Source of the DNA: Novosphingobium kaempferiae
GTDB taxonomy: Bacteria; Pseudomonadota; Alphaproteobacteria; Sphingomonadales; Sphingomonadaceae
Reading direction: 5' to 3'
Assembly: GCF_021227995.1 (NCBI RefSeq)
Contig: NZ_CP089301.1
Coordinates: forward strand, 3,472,001-3,536,000
Length of the DNA: 64,000 nt
Position 1 is the stretch's first letter. Each line of letters begins with the position of its first letter. Under the pieces are notes generated by a model. The model saw nothing but the letters and a program-made list of their open reading frames with translations. It did no database searches and was not told the origin of the DNA. Position numbers and translations under genes: made by a program. Below, one piece after another: positions 8,892-17,495 of this stretch.

Positions 8892-9830
8892 ATGACCGTC
8901 GCCGTTCTCAATGCCAACTCGCGCCCGTGGATCGAGGGCAAGCTGCCCGAAGGGGTGGAGCCGCTGTGGTTCGAGGATGCCGATGAACTGATGGAGATCG
9001 CCCCGCGCGCCGAGGTGGCCTGGCTCGACATGATCGCGCCGCCGAGCGCGAAGGAGGCGATCCCGCTGATGTCCGGGCTCAAGTGGTACAGCGCGATGTC
9101 GTCGGGCGTGGACTGGCTGCCGCTCGACACTTTCCGCGAGCGGGGCGTGCGCCTGACCAACGGCGCGGGCATCCATGCGCAGACCGTTTCGGAATACGCG
9201 GTCATGGGCATGCTGACGATGGCGAAGGGCTGGCGCGAGGTCGTGCGCGCGCAGGACCGGCACGAATGGCTCACGCAGCCACCGGGCAAGCGCGAACTGC
9301 TCGGTTCCGAAGTGCTGGTGATCGGCGCGGGCGAGATCGGCGCGCGCATCGCGGAGATCCTGCGCGTGTTCGGGGCGAACGTGACCAGCGCGCGGCGGCG
9401 CCCGGGGCCGGGGGAACTTGGGCAGGATCAGTGGCAGGGTGCCCTCGGCCGGTTCGACTGGGTGATCCTGATCGTGCCTTCGACGCCGCAGACCACCGGC
9501 ATGTTCGGGGCGGACCAGTTCGCGGCGATGAAGCCGGGCGCGACGCTGCTCAACTTCGCGCGCGGCACGGTGATCGATCAGGACGCACTGCTTGCCGCCA
9601 TCGATTCGGGCCATCTGGGCGGCGCGTTCCTCGACGTGACGACGCCCGAGCCGCTGCCTTCGGACCATCCGCTGTGGTCGCGCGAGAACGTGCATATCTC
9701 GATGCACCTGTCGGGTCGGGCGCAGGACGCGCTGTTCGCGCGCGGATCGGCGCGGTTCCTCGACAACCTCGGTCGCTACCAGCGGGGCGAGGAACTGGCG
9801 CACCAGGTCGATCTTTCGGTCGGTTACTAG
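8892..9830 (+). CDS. D-2-hydroxyacid dehydrogenase (NAD(P)-dependent)
   Basis: This 312-residue oxidoreductase interconverts 2-keto and D-2-hydroxy acids. The NAD-binding fold shows VLVIGAGEIGARIAEILRVFG (GxGxxG) near residues 139-160. The catalytic residues are where expected: arginine in NFARGTVID, glutamate in TTPEPLP, and histidine in SMHLSG near the C-terminus. Its closest overall look is to the GhrA-like group, but the substrate cannot be read from sequence. The gene stands alone, about 60 bases downstream of the divergent broken gene, and the intervening region is too short to separate two promoters clearly. Confidence 0.85.
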   Translation: MTVAVLNANSRPWIEGKLPEGVEPLWFEDADELMEIAPRAEVAWLDMIAPPSAKEAIPLMSGLKWYSAMSSGVDWLPLDTFRERGVRLTNGAGIHAQTVSEYAVMGMLTMAKGWREVVRAQDRHEWLTQPPGKRELLGSEVLVIGAGEIGARIAEILRVFGANVTSARRRPGPGELGQDQWQGALGRFDWVILIVPSTPQTTGMFGADQFAAMKPGATLLNFARGTVIDQDALLAAIDSGHLGGAFLDVTTPEPLPSDHPLWSRENVHISMHLSGRAQDALFARGSARFLDNLGRYQRGEELAHQVDLSVGY

Positions 9831-9976
9831 CTCTGCTTGGCCGCACCTGATATTTTCTTCGGATGGGCTGGCCGATTTATCAGGGACGACCCTGAGTCAA
9901 ATCGCGTATCAGCCTCGATCAAGACGGCCGGACATTGAGGGACCGGCTGACAAGAACGAGTGGGGATAAGCGGATC

Positions 9977-11650
9977 ATGGCTGAGAGCGACAAGCGCAAG
10001 GCGTCGGACCTGTTCATCGAATGTCTGGAGCAGGAAGGGGTCGAGTACATCTTCGGCGTTCCCGGCGAGGAGAACCTCGATTTCCTCGATTCGCTGTCGC
10101 GCTCGAAACAGATCAGGCTGATTCTGACGCGGCATGAGCAGGGCGCGGGCTTCATGGCGGCGACCTATGGCCGCCATACCGGCAAGGCGGGCGTGTGCCT
10201 TTCGACGCTGGGGCCGGGCGCGACGAACTTCGTCACCGCCGCCGCCTATGCGACGCTGGGCGGCATGCCGATGTTGATGATTACCGGCCAGAAGCCGATC
10301 AAGAAGTCGAAGCAGGGACGCTTCCAGATCCTCGACGTCGTCTCGATGATGCAGCCGATCACCAAGTATGCGCACCAGATGGCGTCTTCGGACAACATCC
10401 CGAGCCGCGTGCGCGAGGCGTTCCGCATCGCCGAGGAGGAAAAGCCCGGCGCCACGCATATCGAACTGCCCGAGGATATCGCCGACGAACACACCGATTC
10501 GCGCCCTGTGCCGCGCTCGATCGTGCGTCGTCCGACGGCGGACGTGAAGTCGATCGTGCAGGCGGTCGACGCGCTGCAGACGGCGAAGCGGCCGCTCCTC
10601 GTGATCGGTGCGGGCGCGAACCGCAAGATGACAAGCAAGATGCTGGGCGAGTTCGTCGAGAAGACCGGCATCCCGTTCCTGACGACGCAGCTCGGCAAGG
10701 GCGTGATCGACGAGCGGCACCCGATGTTCCTCGGCTGCGCGGCGCTATCTGCGGGCGATTTTGTCCACCGCGCTATCGAGGATGCCGACTGCATCGTCAA
10801 CATCGGCCATGACGTGATCGAGAAGCCGCCGTTCTTCATGCACAACGACGGCACGCGCGATGATCGCAAGGTCATCCACGTCTCGACCAAGACGGCCGAG
10901 GTGGATCCGGTCTACTTCCCGCATATCGAGGTGATCGGCGATATCGCCAACGCCGTGTGGCAGATCAAGGAGGCGATCACCCCGTCGCCCAAGTGGAACT
11001 TCGACGCGATGCTGCGCTACCGCGCCGCCGAGGTCGAGCACACCGACAAGCTGGCATCGGACGAACGCTTCCCGATCTTCCCGCCGCATGCCGTGAAGCA
11101 GGTGCGCGATGCGCTGCCCGACGATGCGATCGTCTGCCTCGACAACGGCGTCTACAAGCTGTGGTTCGCCCGTGGCTACTGTGCGACCAAGTCGAACACG
11201 GTGCTGCTCGACAATGCGCTGGCGACGATGGGGGCGGGGCTGCCGTCGGCGATGGCGAGCGCGATGGTCTATCCCGATCGCAAGGTGCTCGCGGTCTGCG
11301 GCGACGGCGGGTTCATGATGAACAGTCAGGAGATGGAGACGGCCGTGCGCCTCGGCCTGAACCTGACAGTGCTGATCCTGAACGACAATGCCTATGGCAT
11401 GATCCGCTGGAAGCAGGCCAACATGGGCTTCGCGGACTTCGGGCTGAACTACGGCAACCCGGATTTCGTGCAGTACGCGCAGAGCTATGGCGCGAACGGC
11501 TATCGGGTGGAGAGTTCGGCGCATCTCAAGGAACTGCTCGCGCATTGTCGTGATACGCCGGGCGTTCACCTGATCGACTGCCCGGTCGACTATTCCGAGA
11601 ACGACCGCATCCTCAACACCGAGATCAAGGAACTGTCGCGGGCGCTCTGA
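9977..11650 (+). CDS. Thiamine diphosphate enzyme, acetolactate synthase large-subunit family
   Basis: This 557-residue enzyme joins or cleaves 2-keto acids through thiamine diphosphate. It has the N-terminal pyrimidine-binding domain with the catalytic glutamate in RHEQGAGFMA, the central domain, and the C-terminal diphosphate domain with CGDGGFMMNSQEMETA...LNDNAYG (GDG...N motif). ATG 9977 is preferred over a TTG at 9935 because GGGGA lies about ten bases upstream. No regulatory small subunit (ilvN) and no ilvC are adjacent, so it is probably not the valine/isoleucine enzyme; a catabolic acetolactate synthase or another carboligase is more likely. A hairpin follows the stop. Confidence 0.8.
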   Translation: MAESDKRKASDLFIECLEQEGVEYIFGVPGEENLDFLDSLSRSKQIRLILTRHEQGAGFMAATYGRHTGKAGVCLSTLGPGATNFVTAAAYATLGGMPMLMITGQKPIKKSKQGRFQILDVVSMMQPITKYAHQMASSDNIPSRVREAFRIAEEEKPGATHIELPEDIADEHTDSRPVPRSIVRRPTADVKSIVQAVDALQTAKRPLLVIGAGANRKMTSKMLGEFVEKTGIPFLTTQLGKGVIDERHPMFLGCAALSAGDFVHRAIEDADCIVNIGHDVIEKPPFFMHNDGTRDDRKVIHVSTKTAEVDPVYFPHIEVIGDIANAVWQIKEAITPSPKWNFDAMLRYRAAEVEHTDKLASDERFPIFPPHAVKQVRDALPDDAIVCLDNGVYKLWFARGYCATKSNTVLLDNALATMGAGLPSAMASAMVYPDRKVLAVCGDGGFMMNSQEMETAVRLGLNLTVLILNDNAYGMIRWKQANMGFADFGLNYGNPDFVQYAQSYGANGYRVESSAHLKELLAHCRDTPGVHLIDCPVDYSENDRILNTEIKELSRAL

Positions 11651-11661
11651 GCGCTCGCCAT

Positions 11662-11692
11662 GCGTCGTCCCGGAGTAAATCCGGGACGACGC
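11662..11692. repeat. Perfect 12-bp hairpin (family D)
   Basis: GCGTCGTCCCGG and CCGGGACGACGC flank a seven-base loop, eleven bases after the stop of the acetolactate-synthase-like gene. Related GTCCCGG palindromes occur at 48732-48752 and 51374-51394. It lies between convergent genes and could end both transcripts, though no T-tract follows. Confidence 0.8.
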
Positions 11693-11698
11693 GGTCCT

Positions 11699-12103
11699 TC
11701 AGCAGTCTTCGAGTACCAGCAGTTCCACCTCGACCGTCATGTACGGCGGGCCCTGCCGATGCTCGACCGCCACGATCGCCGCATCGGCGACGAGGTGGCG
11801 CGGCACGCTGAATTCGTGATCGGGGAGCGCGGCGATGAAAGTCTCCCCGTGCGCGATCGCCTGCGCGCCTTCAAAGGCGAGAACGATGGTGTGACGCGCG
11901 CCGGTGAACGTGGCGCTCGCCCAGGCACGCTCGCCGTGCTGGACAAACTCCACACCCGGACCTGCGAGTTGCATGACTTCGGAAAGCAGGCGCAGCCACG
12001 GCCCGCGCGTGGCCGATGCAAAGCGCATGGGGGCGGCAAGCGGGGCCGTGACAGGGGCGGAGGCGAAAGGCTGGCGGGCTTCGCGGACCAGATCAGTGTG
12101 CAT
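11699..12103 (-). CDS. Hypothetical protein, 134 aa
   Basis: I do not recognise this protein. It starts MHTDLVREARQPF with GGAGA about six bases ahead of ATG 12103; the start lies inside the last codons of the preceding small gene, giving an 11-base overlap and probable translational coupling. It is soluble, alanine-rich, without signal peptide or membrane segments; phrases such as GETFIAALPDHEFSVPRHLVADAAI suggest an alpha/beta fold. Coding is supported by the good ribosome site, the overlap and normal codon bias. It may share a function with the small HTH-like protein before it. Confidence 0.6.
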   Translation of the reverse strand: MHTDLVREARQPFASAPVTAPLAAPMRFASATRGPWLRLLSEVMQLAGPGVEFVQHGERAWASATFTGARHTIVLAFEGAQAIAHGETFIAALPDHEFSVPRHLVADAAIVAVEHRQGPPYMTVEVELLVLEDC

Positions 12104-12293
12104 GGCGGTTCTCCATCGCGCCGGTGAGGTAGGCATTCATGAAATTTTCGACCCGCGTGGCCGTCTTGTCGCGCGGGACGCGGCCGTTGCGCAGGTCACC
12201 CACGAAGCGGGGATCGTGAGCGGCAAGGCGGCCGAACTTGGTACGGGGCATGGCGGTTTGGCGTAGGAAGCGCTCGATTTCGCGTAGCAGCAT
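12093..12293 (-). CDS. Small helix-turn-helix-like protein, 66 aa
   Basis: A short protein beginning MLLREIERFLRQTAMPRT. ATG 12293 has AAAGGA nine bases upstream; a GTG at 12347 is possible but has no better site. The segment TKFGRLAAHDPRFVGDLRNG looks like the recognition part of a Cro-type DNA-binding domain, followed by a C-terminal helix. It is divergent from the S24 repressor gene with 91 bases between, and overlaps the following 134-residue gene. It probably acts as a small DNA-binding partner, but that is inferred from the HTH-like pattern and position only. Confidence 0.6.
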   Translation of the reverse strand: MLLREIERFLRQTAMPRTKFGRLAAHDPRFVGDLRNGRVPRDKTATRVENFMNAYLTGAMENRHAH

Positions 12294-12365
12294 CCGGTGT
12301 GGTCCTTTCCCTATCTGGATTCGCCCTTTCGTTCTCTTTATGTTCACATCATGACCCCACTTGTC

Positions 12366-12379
12366 TAGGAAAAATCCTA
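12366..12379. promoter_or_regulatory. Palindromic operator candidate TAGGA-AAAA-TCCTA
   Basis: A perfect 5-4-5 inverted repeat six bases upstream of the repressor ATG 12385, in the divergent region with the small HTH gene. A -35-like TTCACA (12343-12348) is 17 bases from TAGGAA, so the repeat would cover the -10 element of the repressor gene. A half-site, ATCCTACA, occurs inside the gene near 12613. Autoregulation is inferred. Confidence 0.5.
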
Positions 12380-12384
12380 CGACT

Positions 12385-13047
12385 ATGGATTACAAGATGG
12401 ACATCGACCCGATCCGCCTCCGTTTGCTCGAACTTGCCGAGGGCAGGGGCGTGAGCCTTGCGAAACTGTCGCAGATGATCGGGAAAAACCCGAGTTATCT
12501 TCAACAGTTTGTGCGAAAAGGCAGCCCTCGCAAGCTGGAGGAGCAGGACCGGGGAATGCTCTCCCGGTTCTTCGGCGTGCCCGAATCGGAACTGGGACGA
12601 TCGAAAGAAAAATCCTACATATCGAAGGAATATGAGCGGCGCAGGGACTGGCACGACGTTCCCCGCCTCGCCATCGGTGCTTCGGCAGGGCCCGGTGCAC
12701 GCTCGGACGACGAATCGGCGTTCGATACCATCCGTTTCTCGGCTCGCTGGCTGCGCAGCCTCGGACTCCAGCCGGATGGTCTCTCGATCATCGTCGTGAC
12801 TGGCGATTCGATGGAGCCGACACTGCGGGATGGGGACGAGATTCTCGTGGACCGTGGCGCACGGGCGCCGCGCGACGGCATCCATGTGGTGCGCCTTGGT
12901 GAAACCCTGCTGGTCAAGCGACTGGATACGTCACGGCCCGGCCTGCTCGTCCTCATCAGCGACAACGCCGCCTATCCGCCCGCCGAGTGCGCCGTCGATG
13001 AAGTCGATGTCGTGGGGCGTGTCGTGTGGAAGGGCGGGCGGATCTGA
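12385..13047 (+). CDS. LexA-like repressor with XRE helix-turn-helix and S24 peptidase domain
   Basis: This roughly 220-residue regulator has an N-terminal helix-turn-helix (about 10-60: GVSLAKLSQMIGKNPSYLQQF) and a C-terminal S24 self-cleavage/dimerisation domain. The catalytic serine is in VTGDSMEPTLRDGDEILVD (about residue 142) and the lysine in ETLLVKRL. It lacks the LexA Ala-Gly cleavage site in an obvious form; a possible counterpart is near SAGPGARS. ATG 12385 is preferred over a TTG at 12361; ATG 12397 is also possible. Such proteins occur as prophage repressors and as chromosomal stress regulators; no phage genes are nearby, so the latter is favoured. Confidence 0.85.
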   Translation: MDYKMDIDPIRLRLLELAEGRGVSLAKLSQMIGKNPSYLQQFVRKGSPRKLEEQDRGMLSRFFGVPESELGRSKEKSYISKEYERRRDWHDVPRLAIGASAGPGARSDDESAFDTIRFSARWLRSLGLQPDGLSIIVVTGDSMEPTLRDGDEILVDRGARAPRDGIHVVRLGETLLVKRLDTSRPGLLVLISDNAAYPPAECAVDEVDVVGRVVWKGGRI

Positions 13048-13097
13048 GTCGGCCTGTCCGGTTGCATTGACGCGCTTCTGCGGCCATTTCCGTGGGC

Positions 13098-13784
13098 ATG
13101 ACGCAAGGCACCGACAAGACTCAACCGACGCGCGTGGGCATCATCCCCGTGACGCCGCTCCAGCAGAACTGCTCGCTACTGTGGTGCACCGCCACGATGA
13201 AGGGTGCGCTTGTCGATCCCGGCGGAGACCTGCCCAAGCTGAAGCAGGCGCTGGAGAAGACCGGTGTCGAGCTGGAAAAGATTCTCGTCACCCATGGCCA
13301 TCTGGATCACTGCGGGCAGGCGGGCGTGCTGGCCAAGGAACTCGGCGTGCCGATCGAGGGGCCACAGGAGGAGGACCGCTTCTGGATCGCGCAGCTCAAT
13401 GACGACGGTCCGCGCTGGAACATGGAGGCCTATACCTTCGAGCCCGACCGCTGGCTGGAAGATGGCGACAAGGTCACTGTCGGCGAACTGGAACTCGATG
13501 TCGTCCACTGCCCCGGCCATACGCCGGGCCATGTCGTGTTCCACCATGCACCGAGCAAGTTCGCCATGGTCGGCGACGTGCTGTTCCAGAACGGCATCGG
13601 TCGCTGGGATTTCCCGCGCGGGAACCTCGAGGACTTGGTTCACTCGATCACCAGGAAGCTATGGCCGCTCGGTGATGACGTGACTTTCGTGCCGGGCCAC
13701 GGGCCGGTGAGCACTTTCGGGCAAGAGCGCCGCACCAATCCCTACGTCAGCGACGAGGCGGTCAAGCGCGGGCTCCCGGCCTGA
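13098..13784 (+). CDS. MBL-fold metallo-hydrolase, glyoxalase II-like (YcbL type)
   Basis: A 228-residue metallo-beta-lactamase-fold hydrolase. The metal ligands are visible in THGHLDHCG (HxHxDH, about residue 66), in the later CPGHTPGH, in MVGDVLF and in FVPGHGP. Size and motif spacing fit the small YcbL/GloB-like group, which hydrolyses thioesters such as S-lactoylglutathione, but the true substrate is unknown. ATG 13098 is used; a GTG six bases earlier is possible. It lies convergent to the MAPEG gene with only seven bases between. Confidence 0.85.
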   Translation: MTQGTDKTQPTRVGIIPVTPLQQNCSLLWCTATMKGALVDPGGDLPKLKQALEKTGVELEKILVTHGHLDHCGQAGVLAKELGVPIEGPQEEDRFWIAQLNDDGPRWNMEAYTFEPDRWLEDGDKVTVGELELDVVHCPGHTPGHVVFHHAPSKFAMVGDVLFQNGIGRWDFPRGNLEDLVHSITRKLWPLGDDVTFVPGHGPVSTFGQERRTNPYVSDEAVKRGLPA

Positions 13785-13791
13785 AGAGCGT

Positions 13792-14184
13792 TTAGAATCG
13801 GCCGAGCGCGATCAGTACTGCCATCGTCGCGAGGCTGAGAAGCGTGAGCACGCTGACAATGAATCCCACGGCGCGCAGCGGCGACTTCTCGGGCTTGTCC
13901 ATGCCGATTCCGTGGGCGAGGCGGGCCAGCAGATAGAGCGCGCCGATGATCGACAGCCACTGGCCGCCCTTGCCGGACAGTTCGATCGCGGCGACCAGGA
14001 TCAGCACGAAGGGCGCGCTCTCTCCATAGTTGGCCTGCGCGCGCATCCGGCGCAGGAGCAGCGGATTCTCCCCATCGCCGTGCCACACCTTCGCCGCCAT
14101 GCGTGCCTTGCCGGTCCGCACTGCCAGCCAGAAGGCGAGCACGGCCGCAGCGGCGGAAAGGCTGAGCGTGGTCTGCAGAATCAT
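13792..14184 (-). CDS. MAPEG-family membrane protein
   Basis: A 130-residue integral membrane protein with about four hydrophobic segments (near 5-22, 55-72, 74-90 and 105-127). The motif NPLLLRRMRAQANYGESAPF matches the MAPEG family (membrane-associated proteins of eicosanoid and glutathione metabolism), in which ERxxxANxxE-type residues bind glutathione. In bacteria these are often glutathione transferase-like proteins of unknown substrate. The neighbouring glyoxalase II-like hydrolase is also a thiol-linked enzyme, but the two genes are convergent, so no operon is implied. Confidence 0.82.
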   Translation of the reverse strand: MILQTTLSLSAAAAVLAFWLAVRTGKARMAAKVWHGDGENPLLLRRMRAQANYGESAPFVLILVAAIELSGKGGQWLSIIGALYLLARLAHGIGMDKPEKSPLRAVGFIVSVLTLLSLATMAVLIALGRF

Positions 14185-14233
14185 GTATGTGTACTCCCGT
14201 TGGGGACGAGGTCATGGTCGAGGGAGTAACGGG

Positions 14234-14261
14234 TTGCAACTCGCGTCAAATCGGTTATAGG
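14234..14261 (+). promoter_or_regulatory. Candidate promoter for rpmF-plsX-fabH
   Basis: TTGCAA at 14234-14239 is 16 bases from TATAGG at 14256-14261. It precedes rpmF by about 83 bases, in the only gap upstream of this operon. The match to a sigma-70 consensus is moderate. Confidence 0.4.
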
Positions 14262-14344
14262 CGCGCCTTCGCAAGCCGCCGTGTCCCTTGACGGTCACCG
14301 GCGGCCTTTTTGACAGAAACGTATTTGCAGGAACAGGTGCCGAG

Positions 14345-14524
14345 ATGGCTGTCCCTAAAAGAAAGACCACCCCCTCCCGCCGGGGCATGCGCCGCAGCCA
14401 TGACGCGCTGAAGGTTGAAGCATTCCATGAATGCGGCAACTGCGGTGAACTGAAGCGCCCGCACAACCTGTGCAATGCTTGCGGCCACTACAATGGTCGT
14501 GAAATCGTCGCGGTCGAAGTCTAA
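14345..14524 (+). CDS. rpmF: 50S ribosomal protein L32
   Basis: A 59-residue large-subunit ribosomal protein. It begins [20 protein letters not shown], typical of L32, and carries the four zinc-binding cysteines as CGNCG and CNACG. It is complete and leads the rpmF-plsX-fabH cluster, a conserved arrangement linking ribosome and fatty acid synthesis. plsX starts 36 bases downstream with a GGAGAG ribosome site. Confidence 0.97.
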   Translation: MAVPKRKTTPSRRGMRRSHDALKVEAFHECGNCGELKRPHNLCNACGHYNGREIVAVEV

Positions 14525-14560
14525 GACTTAGATCTCAAGACGTATTTCGGAGAGAGCCCC

Positions 14561-15625
14561 ATGAGCTTGCCGCGTATCGCCATTGACGCGATGGGCGGCG
14601 ACGAGGGCGTGCGCGTCATGATCGAAGGCGCCGCGCTTGCGCGCCGCCGTCATGACCGCTTCAAGTTCCTGCTCGTGGGTGACGAGGTGCGGATCAAGTC
14701 CGCGCTCGAGAATCACCCGAACCTGCGGGCGAGCTCCGAAATCCTGCACACCGATGGCGTCATCAGTGGCGAGGACAAGCCGGGTCAGGCTCTGCGTCGC
14801 GCCAAGGGGACGTCCATGGGGCGCGCCATTGAGGCGGTGAAGCTCGGCCATGCCGGCGCTGCGGTCAGCGGTGGCAATACCGGCGCGCTGATGGCGATCT
14901 CCAAGCTGACGCTGCGCACGATGCCCGGCATCGATCGTCCTGCCTTGGCGGCTCTGCTGCCGACGCTGGGCGACAATGACGTCATCATGCTCGATCTCGG
15001 CGCCAATACCGAGTGCGACAGCCGCAACCTGGTCCAGTTCGCGATCATGGGTGCTGCCTATTCGCGCGTCGCGACGGGGCGTTCGGAGCCGCGCGTCCGC
15101 CTGCTCAACATCGGCACCGAAGAGACCAAGGGCACCGAGGAACTGCGCGATGCAGCCGCCGTGCTCAAGGGCGCGGCCGAGAATCTCGCGATGTCCTTCG
15201 ATGGCTTCACCGAGGCGGACAAGATCTGCCGCGGCGATGTCGATGTCGTCGTGACCGACGGTTTCACCGGCAATGTCGCCTTGAAGGCGGTGGAAGGCAC
15301 GGCGCGTTTCGTGGCCGACCTGCTGCGCCGCGGCTTCAGCAGTTCCTTGCGCTCGAAGATCGGTTTCCTGATCTCGAAGCCGGCGACCGACCTGCTCAAG
15401 CACCATCTCGACCCGAACAATCACAATGGCGCGGTCTTCCTGGGCCTCAACGGCATTGTCGTGAAGAGCCACGGCAGCGCCAATGCTGCAGGCGTGGCCA
15501 ATGCCGTGGCGGTCACCGCCCGGCTGCTGGAGGAAAACGTGACCGAGCGCATCTCTGCCGACCTTGCCCGCCTGGGAGGGTCGACCTGGCGCATGCCCAA
15601 GAGCGTACAGGAAGAGCGCGCCTGA
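14561..15625 (+). CDS. plsX: Phosphate acyltransferase PlsX
   Basis: PlsX makes acyl-phosphate from acyl-ACP, the first step of phospholipid synthesis with PlsY. The 354-residue protein starts [20 protein letters not shown], the usual family start, and contains [10 protein letters not shown] and [13 protein letters not shown], both conserved PlsX blocks. Its TGA overlaps the ATG of fabH by one base (TGATG), indicating coupled translation. The Gly-rich loops and length are normal. Confidence 0.96.
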   Translation: MSLPRIAIDAMGGDEGVRVMIEGAALARRRHDRFKFLLVGDEVRIKSALENHPNLRASSEILHTDGVISGEDKPGQALRRAKGTSMGRAIEAVKLGHAGAAVSGGNTGALMAISKLTLRTMPGIDRPALAALLPTLGDNDVIMLDLGANTECDSRNLVQFAIMGAAYSRVATGRSEPRVRLLNIGTEETKGTEELRDAAAVLKGAAENLAMSFDGFTEADKICRGDVDVVVTDGFTGNVALKAVEGTARFVADLLRRGFSSSLRSKIGFLISKPATDLLKHHLDPNNHNGAVFLGLNGIVVKSHGSANAAGVANAVAVTARLLEENVTERISADLARLGGSTWRMPKSVQEERA

Positions 15626-16596
15626 TGATTCGTTCGGTACTGATCGGAACCGGCTCCGCGTTGCCGCGCACGGCCGTCAGCAACGCCGAACTCGCCGAGC
15701 GCGTCGATACCAGCGACGAATGGATCGTCGAGCGTACCGGCATCACCAACCGCTACATCGCGCAGGACGACGAGACGACCTCCAGCCTCGCCACCGATGC
15801 TGCGCGTCGCGCGATCGAAGCCGCGGGCATCGAGGCCTCGTCGATCGACCTCATCGTGCTCGCCACCGCGACGCCCGACCAGACCTTCCCCGCCAGCGCG
15901 ACGATCGTCCAGAGCAACCTCGGCTGCCGTCCGGGCGGCATCGCCTTCGACGTCGCCGCCGTCTGCTCGGGCTTCCTCTACGCTGTCGGAGTCGCCGACT
16001 CGATGCTGCGCACCGGCATGGCCAAGCGTGCGCTGGTGATCGGTTCGGAGACGTTCAGCCGCATCCTCGACTGGGAAGACCGCACGACCTGCGTGCTTTT
16101 TGGCGACGGGGCGGGCGCCATCGTGCTCGAGGCGCAGGAACAGGTGGGTGAAACGCAGAGGGGAATCCTCGCGAGCCGCCTCCACGCCGATGGCGCGCAC
16201 AACCAGTTGCTGTTCGTGGACGGCGGTCCGTCGACCACCGGTTCGGTTGGCAAGCTGCGCATGAAGGGCCGCGAAGTCTTCCGCCACGCGGTCGTGAACC
16301 TCGCCGAAGTTCTGCGCGAAGTGCTTGAAGAAGCAGGACTTTCGAACTCCGATATCGACTGGCTGGTGCCGCACCAGGCCAATGCGCGCATCCTCGATGC
16401 GACGGCGAAGAAGCTCAACCTGCCGCCCGAAAAGGTGGTCGTGACGGTGGACCGGCACGCCAATACCTCCGCAGCATCGGTGCCGCTGGCGCTCGACGTC
16501 GCAGTGCGCGACGGGCGCATCAAACAGGGCGATCTGGTGGTTCTGGAGGCGATGGGTGGCGGTTTTACGTGGGGTGCGAGCCTCATTCGCATCTGA
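15625..16596 (+). CDS. fabH: 3-oxoacyl-ACP synthase III (FabH)
   Basis: FabH condenses acetyl-CoA with malonyl-ACP to start fatty acid synthesis. The 323 residues contain the catalytic triad of the family: cysteine in [12 protein letters not shown] (about 116), histidine in VPHQANARI (about 249) and asparagine in HANTSAAS (about 279). It begins [14 protein letters not shown] at an ATG overlapping the plsX stop. The gene ends before a short stem (AACTCC...GGAGTT, 16604-16621) and the ihfA promoter region. Confidence 0.96.
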   Translation: MIRSVLIGTGSALPRTAVSNAELAERVDTSDEWIVERTGITNRYIAQDDETTSSLATDAARRAIEAAGIEASSIDLIVLATATPDQTFPASATIVQSNLGCRPGGIAFDVAAVCSGFLYAVGVADSMLRTGMAKRALVIGSETFSRILDWEDRTTCVLFGDGAGAIVLEAQEQVGETQRGILASRLHADGAHNQLLFVDGGPSTTGSVGKLRMKGREVFRHAVVNLAEVLREVLEEAGLSNSDIDWLVPHQANARILDATAKKLNLPPEKVVVTVDRHANTSAASVPLALDVAVRDGRIKQGDLVVLEAMGGGFTWGASLIRI

Positions 16597-16641
16597 CCAC
16601 TAACTCCTTTGGGGGAGTTGCGTTCAATATTGGACGCACCG

Positions 16642-16669
16642 TTGATTTCTTCTCTGTTTCTAATATTAT
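16642..16669 (+). promoter_or_regulatory. Candidate promoter for ihfA
   Basis: TTGATT (16642-16647) is 16 bases from TATTAT (16664-16669), in an AT-rich patch between fabH and ihfA. The predicted start of transcription would be near 16676, leaving about 30 bases of leader before ATG 16706. Confidence 0.45.
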
Positions 16670-16705
16670 GCATCCCGATCGGCGCACTATGGGGATGCGG
16701 GCTTG

Positions 16706-17002
16706 ATGCGCTCTACGGATACTTTGACCAGGGCCGAAATTGCAGAGGCCATTCATCGCAAGCTGGGCATATCCCGTGCGGAGTCGCTTGCCATGGTGGA
16801 AGCGATCCTGCAGCACATGTGCACGGCCCTCGGCGATGGCGAGAACGTCAAGATTTCGGGCTTCGGCACTTTCCTGCTGCGTGACAAGGGAGAGCGGATT
16901 GGCCGCAATCCCAAGACCGGCGTTGAGGTTCCGATCACCCCCCGTCGCGTCATGACCTTTCGTGCCAGCCAGATGCTGAAGGACCGTATCGCCGAGGATT
17001 GA
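16706..17002 (+). CDS. ihfA: Integration host factor subunit alpha
   Basis: IHF bends DNA sharply and acts in recombination, replication and transcription as a heterodimer with IhfB. The 98-residue protein has the HU/IHF fold, with [22 protein letters not shown] and the beta-arm residues [13 protein letters not shown]. The alpha assignment rests on the overall sequence and on the conserved order ihfA-merR found in alphaproteobacteria. ATG 16706 is chosen over the TTG directly before it. Confidence 0.93.
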   Translation: MRSTDTLTRAEIAEAIHRKLGISRAESLAMVEAILQHMCTALGDGENVKISGFGTFLLRDKGERIGRNPKTGVEVPITPRRVMTFRASQMLKDRIAED

Positions 17003-17030
17003 CGGAAAAACCGTCGCGATAGAGGCAGGT

Positions 17031-17477
17031 ATGGACGATACAGTAACTGGCGAGGCGCACGACGCCTCACTTTTCGACAATGGCCGGTTCCTGGCGGCGA
17101 CGCCTTTCGATGACGGCAAGGATCCGCAGGCACTGCGGACCATCGGCGAAGTCGCGAAGGCGCTCGGCATCCGTCCGCATGTGCTGCGCTACTGGGAAGA
17201 GCAGTTTCCTTCGCTCCAGCCGATCAAGCGCAGCGGCAATCGTCGCTACTATCGTCCCGAGGACATCGCGCTGATCGTCGACATCGACCGCCTCGTACAC
17301 CGAGAAGGCTATACGCTGCGCGGTGCGGCCAAGGCGATCGACACAAAGTCGACTGGTGAAGTGCAAAGTAATTCGATTGCAGATGCAAATAATCCGGAAG
17401 GTATAATCCCGGATGATTTCTTCCGCAGACTTTCCGCCATCCGGGGCGAGCTTGCTGCGGCGCTCGAAAGGGCCTGA
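17031..17477 (+). CDS. MerR-family transcriptional regulator
   Basis: A 148-residue regulator with a MerR winged-helix domain at about 37-105 (TIGEVAKALGIRPHVLRYWEEQF, then RYYRPEDIALI). The C-terminal part is short and has no metal-binding cysteines, unlike MerR or SoxR, so the effector is unknown. It follows ihfA by 28 bases; this pairing is conserved in many alphaproteobacteria. The last 40 residues are lower in GC than the rest. The XrtA island begins immediately after it on the opposite strand. Confidence 0.88.
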   Translation: MDDTVTGEAHDASLFDNGRFLAATPFDDGKDPQALRTIGEVAKALGIRPHVLRYWEEQFPSLQPIKRSGNRRYYRPEDIALIVDIDRLVHREGYTLRGAAKAIDTKSTGEVQSNSIADANNPEGIIPDDFFRRLSAIRGELAAALERA

Positions 17478-17495
17478 CGGCCAGCCTCCTCCCGG

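Noticed and set aside
11699..12293. Toxin-antitoxin pair
   Set aside because: The overlapping order and HTH protein fit, but the 134-residue product has no recognisable toxin fold, so I did not assign it.
12093..13047. Prophage remnant
   Set aside because: The S24 repressor and small HTH suggest one, but there are no integrase, structural or lysis genes and no attachment repeats.
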